28,056 nucleotides of DNA, from the NCBI GenBank assembly GCA_001970955.1, contig MPUH01000965.1, forward strand, positions 1 to 28,056, in the 5' to 3' direction. The notes below the pieces were generated by a model. That model saw only the letters and a program-made list of their open reading frames with translations. It had not been told where the DNA came from and searched no databases. The position numbers and the translations under genes are program-made. Positions 1 through 10,534 of the stretch are shown here, in pieces (positions within the stretch are counted from its first letter, which is position 1; every line of letters begins with the position of its first letter). The DNA comes from Stentor coeruleus. Its lineage: Eukaryota > Ciliophora > Heterotrichea > Heterotrichida > Stentoridae.

Positions 1-96
1 AACATACTTTGTATACATCTTATCTATGAAAAAATGCTTATTCNTATCAACTTCAGTTTTAAACATACTTTGTATACATCTTATCTATGAAAAAAT
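1..96. repeat. Direct repeat around an assembly gap (N at 44)
   Basis: The 36 bases at 1-36 recur exactly at 61-96, with a single N at 44 between them. Three other N positions in the window have the same arrangement, so this is most likely an unmerged contig overlap and not a biological repeat. The first copy may extend left of the window. No gene is affected; the repeat lies just beyond the 3' end of the gene ending at 126. Confidence 0.8.
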
Positions 97-125
97 GATA
101 TTTAATTTCTTATCAATTAATATTT

Positions 126-1361
126 CTATACCCGTTTTGGGGATTTTTTCGATTTCTCAAGCATGACCTCAGTTGGGAACATAGACTTCAATTCTCTTCC
201 TCCAGTATTTATCGTGCTTTTATTCCTCGCATTAATCATTTGTCCTAATATCGCAGGCAATTTTACAGGAGGTGTGACTGATTTCGACCTTATCGGCTCT
301 TCAATTTTCTGCACCGGTTCTTTATGCACAATTTTTATCGCACTTTTTGGTGTATAAATAATCCTACTTTTATATTCTTCTAAGAATTTTAATGTTGGCA
401 TACGACTTGAAGTCCATTTTGTAAATGCTTCATTTTGCTCTTCTAATACACGAAGAGTTTCTGGATGAGTAAACTTTTTCAAAAAGTCTTTTTCGCTTAT
501 TGCTAATAATTCCCCTATTGTTGAGATACAAGTACATGTAAAAAAACGATTATCTTTTTTTAGGAGGATTTCATTGTAACCAAAAATATCACCTTTTTGT
601 TTGATGACTATTTGGAGTTCTCTTGGTTTTGAATTACGACGATAACAGTTGCCTTTGAGAAAAGAGTTATTTCCGAATTCATGATGTTCTTCATCGATTT
701 TGTTTTGGTCGATATTGAATTTTTGCGTGAATTTAAAGTCACCGTCTGCGATGATGAAGATTTCATTGGGTTTGTCCCCTTCTTTGTAGACAATTTGGTT
801 TTTTTTGTAGCTTCGTTTGAAGAAAGCACTACTAGCTTTTTTTACAGCTTGTCTTCCCCAGTTCTTAAATATTTCTACTCCTTTTAAAATCTCAAATTTC
901 TCAATCGCTAACTGTTCGAATTCTTCAAGTGTTTCTTCATATGATTCATTACTTAGTATAGCAAATATACAAGGTCCATCACATCTAAATGTATACATAT
1001 CATGATTACCGATTTCTCCTAATAACATCCCTACTTCTATTAAAGTTGCATCGCTGTTTTTAGAATCTTTTTGTCCTTGTGGGACTTTCTTCAGTGATTT
1101 CTGTAAAATATCTGCATCACAGTTTCTTATATATAGAATTCCTTTTAGAAGGATATATATTGATGAAGGAACTATAGATATATCATTATAACGTTGTAGC
1201 TGTAGGTTATTAATTGAACTTTGATATAAAAATCCTGATTCGTCTGATGCTTGAAGGTTTTGAAAAAAATCGAATTTGGAAAAGGTGTTGAAAAGAAAAT
1301 CTTGCTCTAGATGTGATCTACGAAAATAGCTTTTTGATAAAATTTCAATGATTTTATCCAT
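126..1361 (-). CDS. Cyclic nucleotide-binding domain protein
   Basis: A 411-residue protein read from an ATG at 1361 to TAG at 126, with no visible intron. Two cyclic-nucleotide-binding-like beta barrels can be made out: a degenerate one at about residues 45-145 and a clearer one at about 160-300. The second has the entry strand and turn FKRSYKKNQIVYKEGDKPNE, followed by IFIIADGDFKF and then GDIFGYNEILLKKDNR. That last stretch sits where the phosphate-binding cassette lies, which in PKA/CAP-type domains reads FGE-L-A-(x)-RxA. Here the FGE is broken to FGYNE and the Arg is only roughly placed, so ligand binding is doubtful. The tail (about 340-411) is basic, Pro/Ser-rich and probably disordered. 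There is no kinase, channel or transmembrane segment. Ciliates have many stand-alone proteins of this sort with unknown function. The fold call is fairly sure; the role is not known. Confidence 0.75.
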   Translation of the reverse strand: MDKIIEILSKSYFRRSHLEQDFLFNTFSKFDFFQNLQASDESGFLYQSSINNLQLQRYNDISIVPSSIYILLKGILYIRNCDADILQKSLKKVPQGQKDSKNSDATLIEVGMLLGEIGNHDMYTFRCDGPCIFAILSNESYEETLEEFEQLAIEKFEILKGVEIFKNWGRQAVKKASSAFFKRSYKKNQIVYKEGDKPNEIFIIADGDFKFTQKFNIDQNKIDEEHHEFGNNSFLKGNCYRRNSKPRELQIVIKQKGDIFGYNEILLKKDNRFFTCTCISTIGELLAISEKDFLKKFTHPETLRVLEEQNEAFTKWTSSRMPTLKFLEEYKSRIIYTPKSAIKIVHKEPVQKIEEPIRSKSVTPPVKLPAILGQMINARNKSTINTGGRELKSMFPTEVMLEKSKKSPKRV

Positions 1362-1985
1362 TTATATTGCTCCTTGAGTTTTCATTTGTAAATTTATGTA
1401 AGAGAAGTTTGTTAAGTAGGGCTATTATGGTTTATATGGATGGTCGGATGAAGATTGTAAGTGAAATTTATAAAATGGGTATTTTGAGAATTAGGTGATT
1501 GTTGAATTATGTTGGTGTTGATTTAAAAAGATTATTATATTGATGATTTGTGAATAATATAATGAGAAAATTAAGTTGTCTTGTATTTTTTTTAAAATAA
1601 TAAGATAGGCTGTTGGAGAAAATGTTTTTAACAATTAAGCAAATTGATCAGTAAAAAAAATTATTCAGTTGAATAATAGTAAAATTAAACTGGCTTAGAT
1701 TTCTGATTACTTTTTTTCTTTCACAAATATCAACCAATAAGCTTAAAATACAGAATTGATTATGATTTCTCGATATTTTTAAACCACAAATAAACTTATA
1801 TGATTACATTAATAATATTCATAATATATACTAAAGTACTGCAAAATATAAACACTATCAAAATTCAGAAAATTATATAATTTGAAAAAAAATTATAGTC
1901 TTAATCATTCTAAAACAATATCTTTTTATTTCACCAAATCCCTAATCACCCACCTTAACCAACTCCAAATCATAATTTAATCCTA
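1362..1985. other. Intergenic region, 624 bp
   Basis: It lies between the 5' end of the CNB-domain gene and the 3' end of GCN1, both on the minus strand. No ORF or RNA gene was seen. Base composition changes across it: the left part (about 1380-1650) is rich in G and nearly free of C on the plus strand, while the right end is the reverse (1921-1980 has 19 C and no G). This fits the flank skew seen throughout the window. The promoter of the CNB gene presumably lies in the left part. Confidence 0.6.
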
Positions 1986-4900
1986 TTAACCTAAGAAACT
2001 CTGAATCCAACCCCTAAACTGTTTCTGCGTATCTTCATCCAAAAAATGCATCACCTTCAGGATATTCTTAGTATCCCCTTTCTTAGCATTAAAAATCTTA
2101 ATCACCGCATTTCTCAACACTTCTTCATTTGTATCATCAAAAACACATTCTCTAGCCAATGCAGGGAAAATAACACTAAGACTCTCAACATCTCTACAAA
2201 GCATTCCTTCAGGAAACGAACATAAAACATCAACACAAATCCCAATATTCTGTGCCATATCATTAAAATATTTCTTAGCCATATCATAACTTTCTTTAGG
2301 ATGTGCTTCAGCAATTAATCTAAATATTTGCACAGTTTCATCAAAATTATTTCTCATAGCATTATCAATAAACGATGAAGCAACATTTAAAGAATCAGCA
2401 GATGATTTATTTAAAATTTCAGATAACATAATAAGTGAAGGCATATTAGGTTGTATGCATTGCAATATAACAGAAAGGTCCATATTAATCATAAAAAGTA
2501 ATTTTCCAGCTTCAATAGCGACATCATGTGAGGTTTTATAATTAAGTTCAGTTATGATTCTGTTGCATAAAGAAGATATCAATTGGCTTGGGACTTCAGT
2601 ACTTTTGACGATTTTTTGTAAGGTTTCAAGGGATTTTATCACAATATCAGCAGTGTTATTAAGAGTTCCTAGATCACCAAATAATAAATCAAGTCTAGGT
2701 TTAAGTTTGAGTAATTCAATAACATTTCTTGACCCAGCTTCTCTAACATTAGCTTCATTATGCACAAGAGCTTTAGTAAATGTACTTTGAAGCTGTGAAA
2801 CAAAAGGTTTAAGTTTAAGTGGGGTTTTTTGTAACAATAAAAACAAAGCGTCTAAAATACTCACTTTAACTTCACCAGGTACTTTTTCTGATAAAACTCT
2901 AATAAGTGGTCCAACTATCATAACAGCATAACTTGTTAAAATCTCAGTTTCCGTAAGTTCGATAACTTCACAATAACTTCTTGCAGCAAATTCTTTGATT
3001 TCAATATTCCCATACATAAGCGAGTTTTGTATCAGTGGCAAAAATGGCTCAAGACCTTTCGGGACATTGAAAAGTGGGATTTTTTCTATAGAATTCAACC
3101 TTTCTTTAAAAACTAAAAAGTAATCAGGATATTGTTCTTTTTCTATAGGCGCAAGGATAAGTTTTACAGTTTCAGGGATAATAGTTAAAACTTCGCTTTC
3201 ATTACTTTCTAAATTAGATAATGTCATATCAAGAAGTTTATCAACAAAACTTGTATAAAGCATTGATGAGTTTTTACAAACATAGTTTATAACTTGAAGT
3301 TGACGTTTTGGGCTAATCATATCTTGCATATTAGTTAAAGCTTGTATTAAAGCTGATGGATCTGCTATATTAGCTACAACAATCTGCACTGGTAATACCA
3401 TATTTTCACTTTCTTCACATTCTTTAAGCATCCCTGGGAATACATTTTCAAGACCTTTTACTGAAAACAAATCATCAGCTATGATTTTACCTACAAGTTC
3501 TAATGTTATAATCCTTTCTGGAGCATTCATGATTTTTGGTAATAAAGCTTTTGTAATACCTACGTTTTTAAAAGCTAAAAGTTCTTTACAAGCTTTTGGA
3601 TATGAGACCATTTTACCTAATAAAGTCATAACCGCAGGGTCAGGTTTTTCTATAGTTGTTTTTTGATACATATCATGGAATATCCCCCCAGCATTATGTA
3701 AATAGTCAATATCATCTGATTTAAGAAGGACTTCAAGGATTTGTATGATTTTTTCACTATATGTTATTAGTAAATTACGTGATGCAGTTTCACAAACAGT
3801 TCTAAGAACAAAAGCTACACCTTTAGGATATGCAGAAAAGTGTGTGAGGAAATGGTTGATATAACTAGAAAAAACTTTGTTTTGATATTTTTGTATAAGG
3901 TTCTGTATAGCATATGATGCGATTTCTCTAGGTTCAGTATCGTTTTTATCAGAAATTTCAATAAGCCTAAGGACTAGTTCTGGGGTTAGTGAGACTAGGA
4001 ATTTGGGTGTGTTATCAACATGTGTTTTCCATATCTGAGCAGCTTGGGTGTTAATATTTGATGTATGATCTGCACGGAGTATATATATTGATGCTAATAT
4101 TCTGTTTTTATGCTCAATACTTATAAGCTGTTGATTTTCTTTTCTAGACAAACTCTCGATTTTCTCTATCATCTCGCCAATAAGCGTAACACAACTCGAC
4201 CTCTTCCTCCAGTTCCTATCAAAAAGCCCCTGTTCCAAATGTGGGAGGATAATCTGCAAACTACTTTTACAATAAGTTTGTATTATCAACTGAACAACTC
4301 TAATAACCATTTTCCTCACATCTTCATTATCATCACTAAGTCTTTCAAGAAACGCCGGCATAACTCTAGATAAAAACTTCTCAAATTTCCCTTGGGTGTT
4401 AAGAGGAATAAAAATAAAAATCCCTAAATAGCTTTCTTTAACAATAGACGATGCTTCTTTACACATTTGTAATAAATGATCTAAATGAATCTGCCAACGA
4501 TCTTGATATAATAAATATTCACTATAAGCATGTACTGCACCTGATCTTTCAAAATTCAAATTTGATTTTTCCATAGTATCAACAAGCCAAGATATTATAC
4601 TTTCATTGAACTCAGAACCAATACCTTCACAGAAACTAGCTAGATTTTGAGCTGCTATATTTCTAACTTCAGGTAAACTATCAAATAATGAGAATTTCAT
4701 AGCAGTAGTAACCCTTTCAATATATGGGGCAAATTCACTAGGTGCTCTAATTAAAGATGATATACCACCAACAATCTGACAAGCTTGCTTTTTGTATTCA
4801 GAATTCCTTGATTTTAACCCTGTTTCTATAAGTGGGACTATTAAAGATAAAGATGCTGTGTCTAGATAATGATGAAATGTAGTTTCTATAAGGATTTTAA

Positions 4901-7900
4901 AAGCTTCAGAAAGATGGGAAATATCCCCAAGTGCTTTAGAAAGTGTTGGGACCAATTGGAATATTTCAGGATTTGTTATAACAGAACCGATATCGCTTAT
5001 AGCCATATTTGCCGCTTCTAAGACCTTAGGGTTTGTATCTGAAAAAGCTTTTATGACCTGAGGGACTATACTAGGCAAAGCTGCAGAAAGTTGTTTCGGA
5101 GCACAAAACGCCATTTTCCCTAAAGCTTCAATTGCCCCAACTTTACTTCTCCATTTAGTTTCTTCTAGTCCATGAGTTAATTGTGGTAATATTCTTTTCA
5201 TCCCATGAGCTGAAAGCCTTGAGATCATAACTTTTGTTGATATCGCTGCTTGTTCTTGTAAGTCTTTATTAGCAAAACAATCTATTATAAAAGGTAACAC
5301 CTCACCTAGGTAAGGTTCAAAACTACGACCAAGAACAGCACCTAATCCTTCAATTGCAATAAGTACTCCAGCTTTTTCATTGTCTGGGGATTTTTTGTTA
5401 TTAATAATACTTTCTAGACGTTCAAGAACATGATAAGAAACTAAACATTTTAATCCACCACCTTTAACAAGACAAGCAATTCCATATCCAATACCTCTTT
5501 TTTCTACTATAGGCTTGCTTTCTAAGAGTTTTTTAAACTCTTGTTGTAAAAGTGCTTCAACTAGCTGTGGACGTAGGGCAACAAGACGAGGAAGGCATTT
5601 TGAAACTGTTGAAAACAAGAGTTCTGATGGCATATCTAAAGCTTTAAGTAAAAGATCAATAGTACTTTCTATACGATAATCCTCAGTATTAAAGAACTTT
5701 GCTAAATGGCCTACTAGGACAACAGCTGAATTGCGTATTTTCTCATTCTGATGTGTCGTCCTTTGTTGAATCATAGCAAAAAACTCATTAACCAAACTTT
5801 CTCCATGGGTGTTTAGATATAAAATCGCTACTTCTAACAACTCTTTGCTTATATCCACACATGTCATCCCTACTTCTAATAGAAACTCTTCAGTTCTTAA
5901 TACTAGATTTTTATTAATCATACAAGGGCATATCATTTGAAGAAGCTTAGAAAAACCTATTCTAGACTTATGAGTCATAAACTGTAATTTTGCCCTTTCA
6001 AGTATACTCTCAGTCCAATCTGGGTTTTTATTTATAGCATCTTTTAAAGCTAAAGCTGTCATTAAAGATAATTCTAAATTTTCATCATACAAATACTCTT
6101 GGACATGATTTTCAACTATTTCTAAAGAAAGTTGAAGTTTATTTTTTTCCCATACATCAGCTGCAGAACTTGAAACTAGATCTGTTTCATCAAAAAGACA
6201 TAAATAAACCGGGGTGACAATCCAGTATTCATTAGGGATAACTTTTGAATATTGTAAAAGGTTATCAAGGACGATTTGTTTTGTGTTTGGTTGAAGCTTT
6301 AGTAGTATATCGAAAAATGCTTTCCATTCTTTAGGTTCGATACGATCAAGTAATGGTTGGAATAAAGAATTTAATAAAGGACTGCTATATGATTCTATTA
6401 AAACACAAACTTCTTGTATTGTTTCATCCATATCGCTAAACTTCCCTGCATGTAAAAAGTCAACCATAACTGTTAGAGCTGTTGCTCTTAAACTAGTCCC
6501 ACTTTGTCTTAAAACCCATAAAAATACTCTTTCCATCATAAATCCTTCACTGTTTTCTATTTGACTTATGCTGATTTTCCCTTCAACAAACTTAAAAAGC
6601 TTACTTAATGCTTTGTCACTCCATTGATTACGGGCGCTTTTAAATAACGCAACTGTAAAATACCATGAAATCTGCCCGAAATTAGGAGATGAACTAGTCA
6701 AAGCATATAGAAAATCCCAACAAGCCCCAGAAAGAGACAGGTTTTGAAGACCTTGACATGAGGAATTTGATGAAAAATCATTTACGATAGGTGCTAGTTT
6801 TAAGACTATAGGGAGAACTTTAAAACACATTGTATTGAAAAAACCTTGATTTGTTTTAACGTATAATCGGTAATGTAAAGCATTTATAAATGAGTATAGG
6901 ATAAAAGCACTACGATTTAAAGATCGTTGCCATAAAATGTTTAAAGCATGAGTTACAGTATTTTGGTCTAAAGGTTCGATTGGTAGGTTTGCAGATTTTA
7001 GGATTTCTCTGCATTGGTTATTGAATTTGCCGATTTCATCAAAGTTTGGATCTTCAAAGACGGAAATTATATAAGCTAAGGTTTTTTGGCTTTCGGTAAC
7101 TTTGTCGTAATTGAGTTCTTCTAAGAGTTTTTCTAAGCTTTGTTCATAATTTGGTAAGGATAAAGCGAGACCTGCGCATCGGGTATTGGTTTTGAAGATT
7201 TGTTCGCTGTGGTTTTCTATTGAGTTATAGCATTTTCTTAGAAGAAACTTGGTCCTTTTGCTATTCATGAGGCTTTCGGTTGTTACCAGTTTTAAAAAAC
7301 TGTCTACGTCGTCGGAGGTTTTGAGCTTTCCGCATATTAGCCTGCAGAGGTTGTAGAAAACCCCTATAAAACTATTTAAATGTTCTTCATCATTAAGATG
7401 TTCTAATATAAACGGTATCAACAAAGCTAACTGCACATCAGGCCAATTCTTCAAACAATAATCCTGTATTTTCCTATATTTCGAAACCACACCTTTAGCA
7501 AACCTTTTCAACAAATTCAGATTATTCGGATAAACCTTAAGTCCCATCCTAACACATCTAGTCAAAGCAAATGATTCATCTTCCGTCAAGTTCTGTAATG
7601 AAAAAAGCGCTGATCCGGGTTCACTTAAAAAGTTAGTAATTTTCTGAGAAAGTTGATCAGGGAGTTTTAATGAAAGTACTGAAATTAGCATCATTGGGCT
7701 ATTTTGATTATAATTCAAAGCTATATCTAATCCTAATGTATACACAAGATTAGCGAAATGTGGGTTTGTCACATTAGCCTTTAAAAATTCTCCAGGAGCA
7801 TTATTTATATCAACTTGTTTAGATAAAGCTAAAGCAACAAGTCCTCTATTTGATTCAGTTTTAACCCTTTGGCTCATAGATGTAATATAATCTATAAGTA

Positions 7901-8756
7901 AAGATGAATGCTGACCTTTAGGGATAATTGACACAATATGCATAAGATTTATTGTCTGAGCTTCATTAGCATTTCTAATACAACAAAGCTGTTCGACAAA
8001 TTTCTTATAATCTTTACATTTAGCTAATAAAGTTTTTATAAGTTTAGAAGCATTCAATGAATCTTCAGGTTTGGCTAAATATTCTAAAAGTGTTGGGAAA
8101 GTGAAATCGCTGATAAAATTAGAAAAGTCGCATTGGAAAAGATCGAGGATTTCATTGATTAAAGATAAAGAACTTGAGCTTCTGATACAGAACCTTTTAA
8201 GACTGTTGTGGAAGATTTCTGAGTACTGATCGGATGTTATTTGGCTTATCAAAGGTCCGAAGAGTTTTAATAAATTGAGATCATCTTTTGATACTTTGTC
8301 AATGAGGTATTTGCTATTGAAGTACTCAAGAAGATCAGATGTTGGGGCTGATTTTGTCAAATACACAGCACCTGGAAAGAAATCAAAAGCTTTTAGCCCA
8401 AGGTCAAGGTCAGCTTTGAATGTGGGGAGTTTTGATAAATCTTCTAAATTTTTATGAGCCAGGTAAACAAGTTTTGACAGGGTTTTCAGATCATTAACCA
8501 AGCCAAGTCGAATGTAAAGTTTAAGTTGAAGTCTGAAGTTATTTGTAGCTTTTTGGAAGGCTTCAAGTACTATAGTCTTAGTCTCTGCGGATAATTTGCT
8601 TTTGAGAATGCGAGAAATCCTCCAGATTGCTGAGAGGTTTCTTTTAGGAATACCTGGAGTTGATAAGACTACAATAAGAGTTTCAGTCAAATGGTATAAA
8701 GCGTTTGGGCTCCAGTCAAGAGCTAAAGCAGTCTCGATTGATTCCAGAGATTCCAT
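1986..8756 (-). CDS. GCN1: eIF2-alpha kinase activator GCN1 (HEAT-repeat protein)
   Basis: A single uninterrupted 2256-codon frame, ATG at 8756 to TAA at 1986. GCN1 sits on translating ribosomes, binds the RWD domain of the kinase GCN2 and passes on the uncharged-tRNA signal that leads to eIF2-alpha phosphorylation in the cytosol. The protein is built of HEAT repeats throughout. Its most conserved core, the EF3-like region at about residues 1080-1560, carries hallmark stretches: GIGYGIACLVKGGG, SRLSAHGMKRILPQL, MAFCAPKQLSAALPSIVPQV, IGSVITNPEI, and further on ILPHLEQGLFDRNWRKRSS. These match the order and spacing of fungal and animal GCN1. The RWD-binding region should follow this core but cannot be delimited by eye. 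It is about 400 residues shorter than yeast or human GCN1 (about 2670); the deficit is mainly upstream of the core. Family assignment is near certain; loss of N-terminal repeats may be lineage-specific. Confidence 0.95.
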   Translation of the reverse strand: MESLESIETALALDWSPNALYHLTETLIVVLSTPGIPKRNLSAIWRISRILKSKLSAETKTIVLEAFQKATNNFRLQLKLYIRLGLVNDLKTLSKLVYLAHKNLEDLSKLPTFKADLDLGLKAFDFFPGAVYLTKSAPTSDLLEYFNSKYLIDKVSKDDLNLLKLFGPLISQITSDQYSEIFHNSLKRFCIRSSSSLSLINEILDLFQCDFSNFISDFTFPTLLEYLAKPEDSLNASKLIKTLLAKCKDYKKFVEQLCCIRNANEAQTINLMHIVSIIPKGQHSSLLIDYITSMSQRVKTESNRGLVALALSKQVDINNAPGEFLKANVTNPHFANLVYTLGLDIALNYNQNSPMMLISVLSLKLPDQLSQKITNFLSEPGSALFSLQNLTEDESFALTRCVRMGLKVYPNNLNLLKRFAKGVVSKYRKIQDYCLKNWPDVQLALLIPFILEHLNDEEHLNSFIGVFYNLCRLICGKLKTSDDVDSFLKLVTTESLMNSKRTKFLLRKCYNSIENHSEQIFKTNTRCAGLALSLPNYEQSLEKLLEELNYDKVTESQKTLAYIISVFEDPNFDEIGKFNNQCREILKSANLPIEPLDQNTVTHALNILWQRSLNRSAFILYSFINALHYRLYVKTNQGFFNTMCFKVLPIVLKLAPIVNDFSSNSSCQGLQNLSLSGACWDFLYALTSSSPNFGQISWYFTVALFKSARNQWSDKALSKLFKFVEGKISISQIENSEGFMMERVFLWVLRQSGTSLRATALTVMVDFLHAGKFSDMDETIQEVCVLIESYSSPLLNSLFQPLLDRIEPKEWKAFFDILLKLQPNTKQIVLDNLLQYSKVIPNEYWIVTPVYLCLFDETDLVSSSAADVWEKNKLQLSLEIVENHVQEYLYDENLELSLMTALALKDAINKNPDWTESILERAKLQFMTHKSRIGFSKLLQMICPCMINKNLVLRTEEFLLEVGMTCVDISKELLEVAILYLNTHGESLVNEFFAMIQQRTTHQNEKIRNSAVVLVGHLAKFFNTEDYRIESTIDLLLKALDMPSELLFSTVSKCLPRLVALRPQLVEALLQQEFKKLLESKPIVEKRGIGYGIACLVKGGGLKCLVSYHVLERLESIINNKKSPDNEKAGVLIAIEGLGAVLGRSFEPYLGEVLPFIIDCFANKDLQEQAAISTKVMISRLSAHGMKRILPQLTHGLEETKWRSKVGAIEALGKMAFCAPKQLSAALPSIVPQVIKAFSDTNPKVLEAANMAISDIGSVITNPEIFQLVPTLSKALGDISHLSEAFKILIETTFHHYLDTASLSLIVPLIETGLKSRNSEYKKQACQIVGGISSLIRAPSEFAPYIERVTTAMKFSLFDSLPEVRNIAAQNLASFCEGIGSEFNESIISWLVDTMEKSNLNFERSGAVHAYSEYLLYQDRWQIHLDHLLQMCKEASSIVKESYLGIFIFIPLNTQGKFEKFLSRVMPAFLERLSDDNEDVRKMVIRVVQLIIQTYCKSSLQIILPHLEQGLFDRNWRKRSSCVTLIGEMIEKIESLSRKENQQLISIEHKNRILASIYILRADHTSNINTQAAQIWKTHVDNTPKFLVSLTPELVLRLIEISDKNDTEPREIASYAIQNLIQKYQNKVFSSYINHFLTHFSAYPKGVAFVLRTVCETASRNLLITYSEKIIQILEVLLKSDDIDYLHNAGGIFHDMYQKTTIEKPDPAVMTLLGKMVSYPKACKELLAFKNVGITKALLPKIMNAPERIITLELVGKIIADDLFSVKGLENVFPGMLKECEESENMVLPVQIVVANIADPSALIQALTNMQDMISPKRQLQVINYVCKNSSMLYTSFVDKLLDMTLSNLESNESEVLTIIPETVKLILAPIEKEQYPDYFLVFKERLNSIEKIPLFNVPKGLEPFLPLIQNSLMYGNIEIKEFAARSYCEVIELTETEILTSYAVMIVGPLIRVLSEKVPGEVKVSILDALFLLLQKTPLKLKPFVSQLQSTFTKALVHNEANVREAGSRNVIELLKLKPRLDLLFGDLGTLNNTADIVIKSLETLQKIVKSTEVPSQLISSLCNRIITELNYKTSHDVAIEAGKLLFMINMDLSVILQCIQPNMPSLIMLSEILNKSSADSLNVASSFIDNAMRNNFDETVQIFRLIAEAHPKESYDMAKKYFNDMAQNIGICVDVLCSFPEGMLCRDVESLSVIFPALARECVFDDTNEEVLRNAVIKIFNAKKGDTKNILKVMHFLDEDTQKQFRGWIQSFLG

Positions 8757-8946
8757 TTATTATTGGTCTTAGAGACAAGGGTATTTTCTTATGTTTTATA
8801 AGAAAACTTGTATATAAAAACCACAGAGAAAAGTGTTTTTATGAGAAATTCAGTTTTTTTTAATAAGAATTTCTATAGTAAAAAAACTATAAATTAAAGT
8901 TTTACGATATTTTGCTATATTTTATAGTATAAAAATATGATTCTTA

Positions 8947-10374
8947 CTAGGGATTAACAGAAAAATCGATCTTTGAAAACCTTCTAGTTCTTGAACGACT
9001 AATAGCCCTGTTTGTAATAGTCACTCCTTGTGCATGTTGTTTATAATCATTGATTTCATTATCTAAGCGTTTTTTTTTCATAAACTCCTCATTCATTGCA
9101 ATAGCTGTTGATGGGTCCATTTCAAGAACCCAAATATCTCCACTGCAATAACAAGAATTAGTCACTCCTCCAAAAATATACATTCGGCAATCAGTACTTT
9201 CAGCTGTATGTCCCGATCGACCAATTGGTATTTCCCCAAGGACATTAACATGAAGCCATTGAAAGTTTTGTAGGTCTAATAAAAAAACATCATTAAAGCA
9301 TGTGTAAACTGTAGTCTTTGCTAAATCTACTCTGCCACCGAAAATTATCAGAACCTTTAATAAACTGTTATATATCATTGTATGAAGGAATCTTGGACTT
9401 GGTGGTTTTCCTGCAATTGTAGGAGTTGTCCATTCTAATGGTCTTTTACCAACTTGTATTACATAAAGCATATTTGAAGCTTTTTTCTCACCATTAAGCC
9501 CTCCAAAAACATAAACTCCAGGACAAGCAATTTTCCCTGAACCGGTAAAAACTTTGTATATGCTTTCATTTGTACCAGGCTCTAGACCGGTAACAAAAGC
9601 TGAGGTGTGGAAAGAAAGTTTCCCTGGGCTTTTACCACAGATTTCTAAAGACTTCCATGTTTTTTTCTTTAAATTCAGCACTGCTGCATCAGAAAGCATG
9701 TTGTTTTTTTGATTCATTCCCCCATAAACTAGCATATGACACCCAACAACACAAGCTGAATGGTATTTTCTTGCAGGCAAATATGTTCCTTGGGTTTTCA
9801 TATACTGCCAAAAACATGTGTCTATATGAAAAACATGCACTCCACTTAGACATTCTCTTAGTTTATGCTTGTGATCATAATGTGTACCTCCACCAAAGAC
9901 AATAATATTCCCTTCATATTTTACAGCACTATGTCCAAAACGTGGCTCGTTTATATCTCCAATATTGTCTAGACGTTGCCAGGTCTTGCTATTGATTCTG
10001 TAAACATTCACGTCTTTGTTAATACTTCGACTAACCCCACCTATAAGATAAAGGCTTTCGTTAAAATGACTTAAAGTGGACTCTTGACGGGTTTCAGGCT
10101 TCCAACCTTCTACATTTATACGATGCCAGCAAACAGTAATTTCGTTGTAGGATGGGGTTGAGGCACTTCTAGATACTGAGTAGATACTTGGGGTTTTTTT
10201 CCTACTTCTACTAATCCCTTTGTATGATTTCTGCAACTGCTCAGATGTGCTGCTATCAAGTAAAGCTTGGGTATAAGCTGATAAACTAGAGTCAGCAGTG
10301 TCGGTTTTATAGATTAGTCGGCCTAAAGGGCTTTGTCTGAATTTTTGAATTTGATAAGGAGAGTATTCTTGCAT
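8947..10374 (-). CDS. Kelch-repeat beta-propeller protein
   Basis: A 475-residue protein, ATG at 10374 to TAG at 8947, without visible introns. Six kelch strands are recognisable by the hydrophobic-GG signature: LYLIGG (GG near 112), IIVFGGG (161), MLVYGG (218), VYVFGG (291), LIIFGG (346) and MYIFGG (402). Each is followed by a conserved Tyr/Val-rich strand and a Trp, as in W-x-x-L. Together they make one six-bladed propeller, a protein-interaction platform. The first 80 residues are Ser/Arg-rich and probably disordered. The last 50 are charged, with a short helix containing FMKKKRLDNEINDYKQ and a basic Arg/Ser tail. There is no BTB, F-box or other partner domain, so a ubiquitin-ligase role cannot be claimed. 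It is divergent from the gene at 10535 across a 160 bp shared promoter region. The fold is certain; the partner and role are unknown. Confidence 0.88.
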   Translation of the reverse strand: MQEYSPYQIQKFRQSPLGRLIYKTDTADSSLSAYTQALLDSSTSEQLQKSYKGISRSRKKTPSIYSVSRSASTPSYNEITVCWHRINVEGWKPETRQESTLSHFNESLYLIGGVSRSINKDVNVYRINSKTWQRLDNIGDINEPRFGHSAVKYEGNIIVFGGGTHYDHKHKLRECLSGVHVFHIDTCFWQYMKTQGTYLPARKYHSACVVGCHMLVYGGMNQKNNMLSDAAVLNLKKKTWKSLEICGKSPGKLSFHTSAFVTGLEPGTNESIYKVFTGSGKIACPGVYVFGGLNGEKKASNMLYVIQVGKRPLEWTTPTIAGKPPSPRFLHTMIYNSLLKVLIIFGGRVDLAKTTVYTCFNDVFLLDLQNFQWLHVNVLGEIPIGRSGHTAESTDCRMYIFGGVTNSCYCSGDIWVLEMDPSTAIAMNEEFMKKKRLDNEINDYKQHAQGVTITNRAISRSRTRRFSKIDFSVNP

Positions 10375-10534
10375 TTTTTAAAAAATCAGTATGTCAAATT
10401 ATAGGGAGGAATTATAATTTTCATGTATTAGGATGATTATTATAATGACAAATATAGAAGTAGATATGACATGCTATATAAAAACTTAAGGAAAAAATAT
10501 TAAAATTTTAAGGTTTTTTTATTACTAGCATATT
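10375..10534. promoter_or_regulatory. Divergent promoter region, 160 bp
   Basis: These 160 bases separate the start codons of the kelch gene (minus) and the Ser-rich gene (plus), so both promoters and leaders must fit here or overlap the genes. The stretch is very AT-rich. No TATA box or other element could be assigned with confidence. The role is inferred from position only. Confidence 0.45.

Noticed and set aside
4110..4373. Plus-strand 87-codon frame within GCN1
   Set aside because: It is wholly inside the strongly conserved GCN1 coding region, on the opposite strand.
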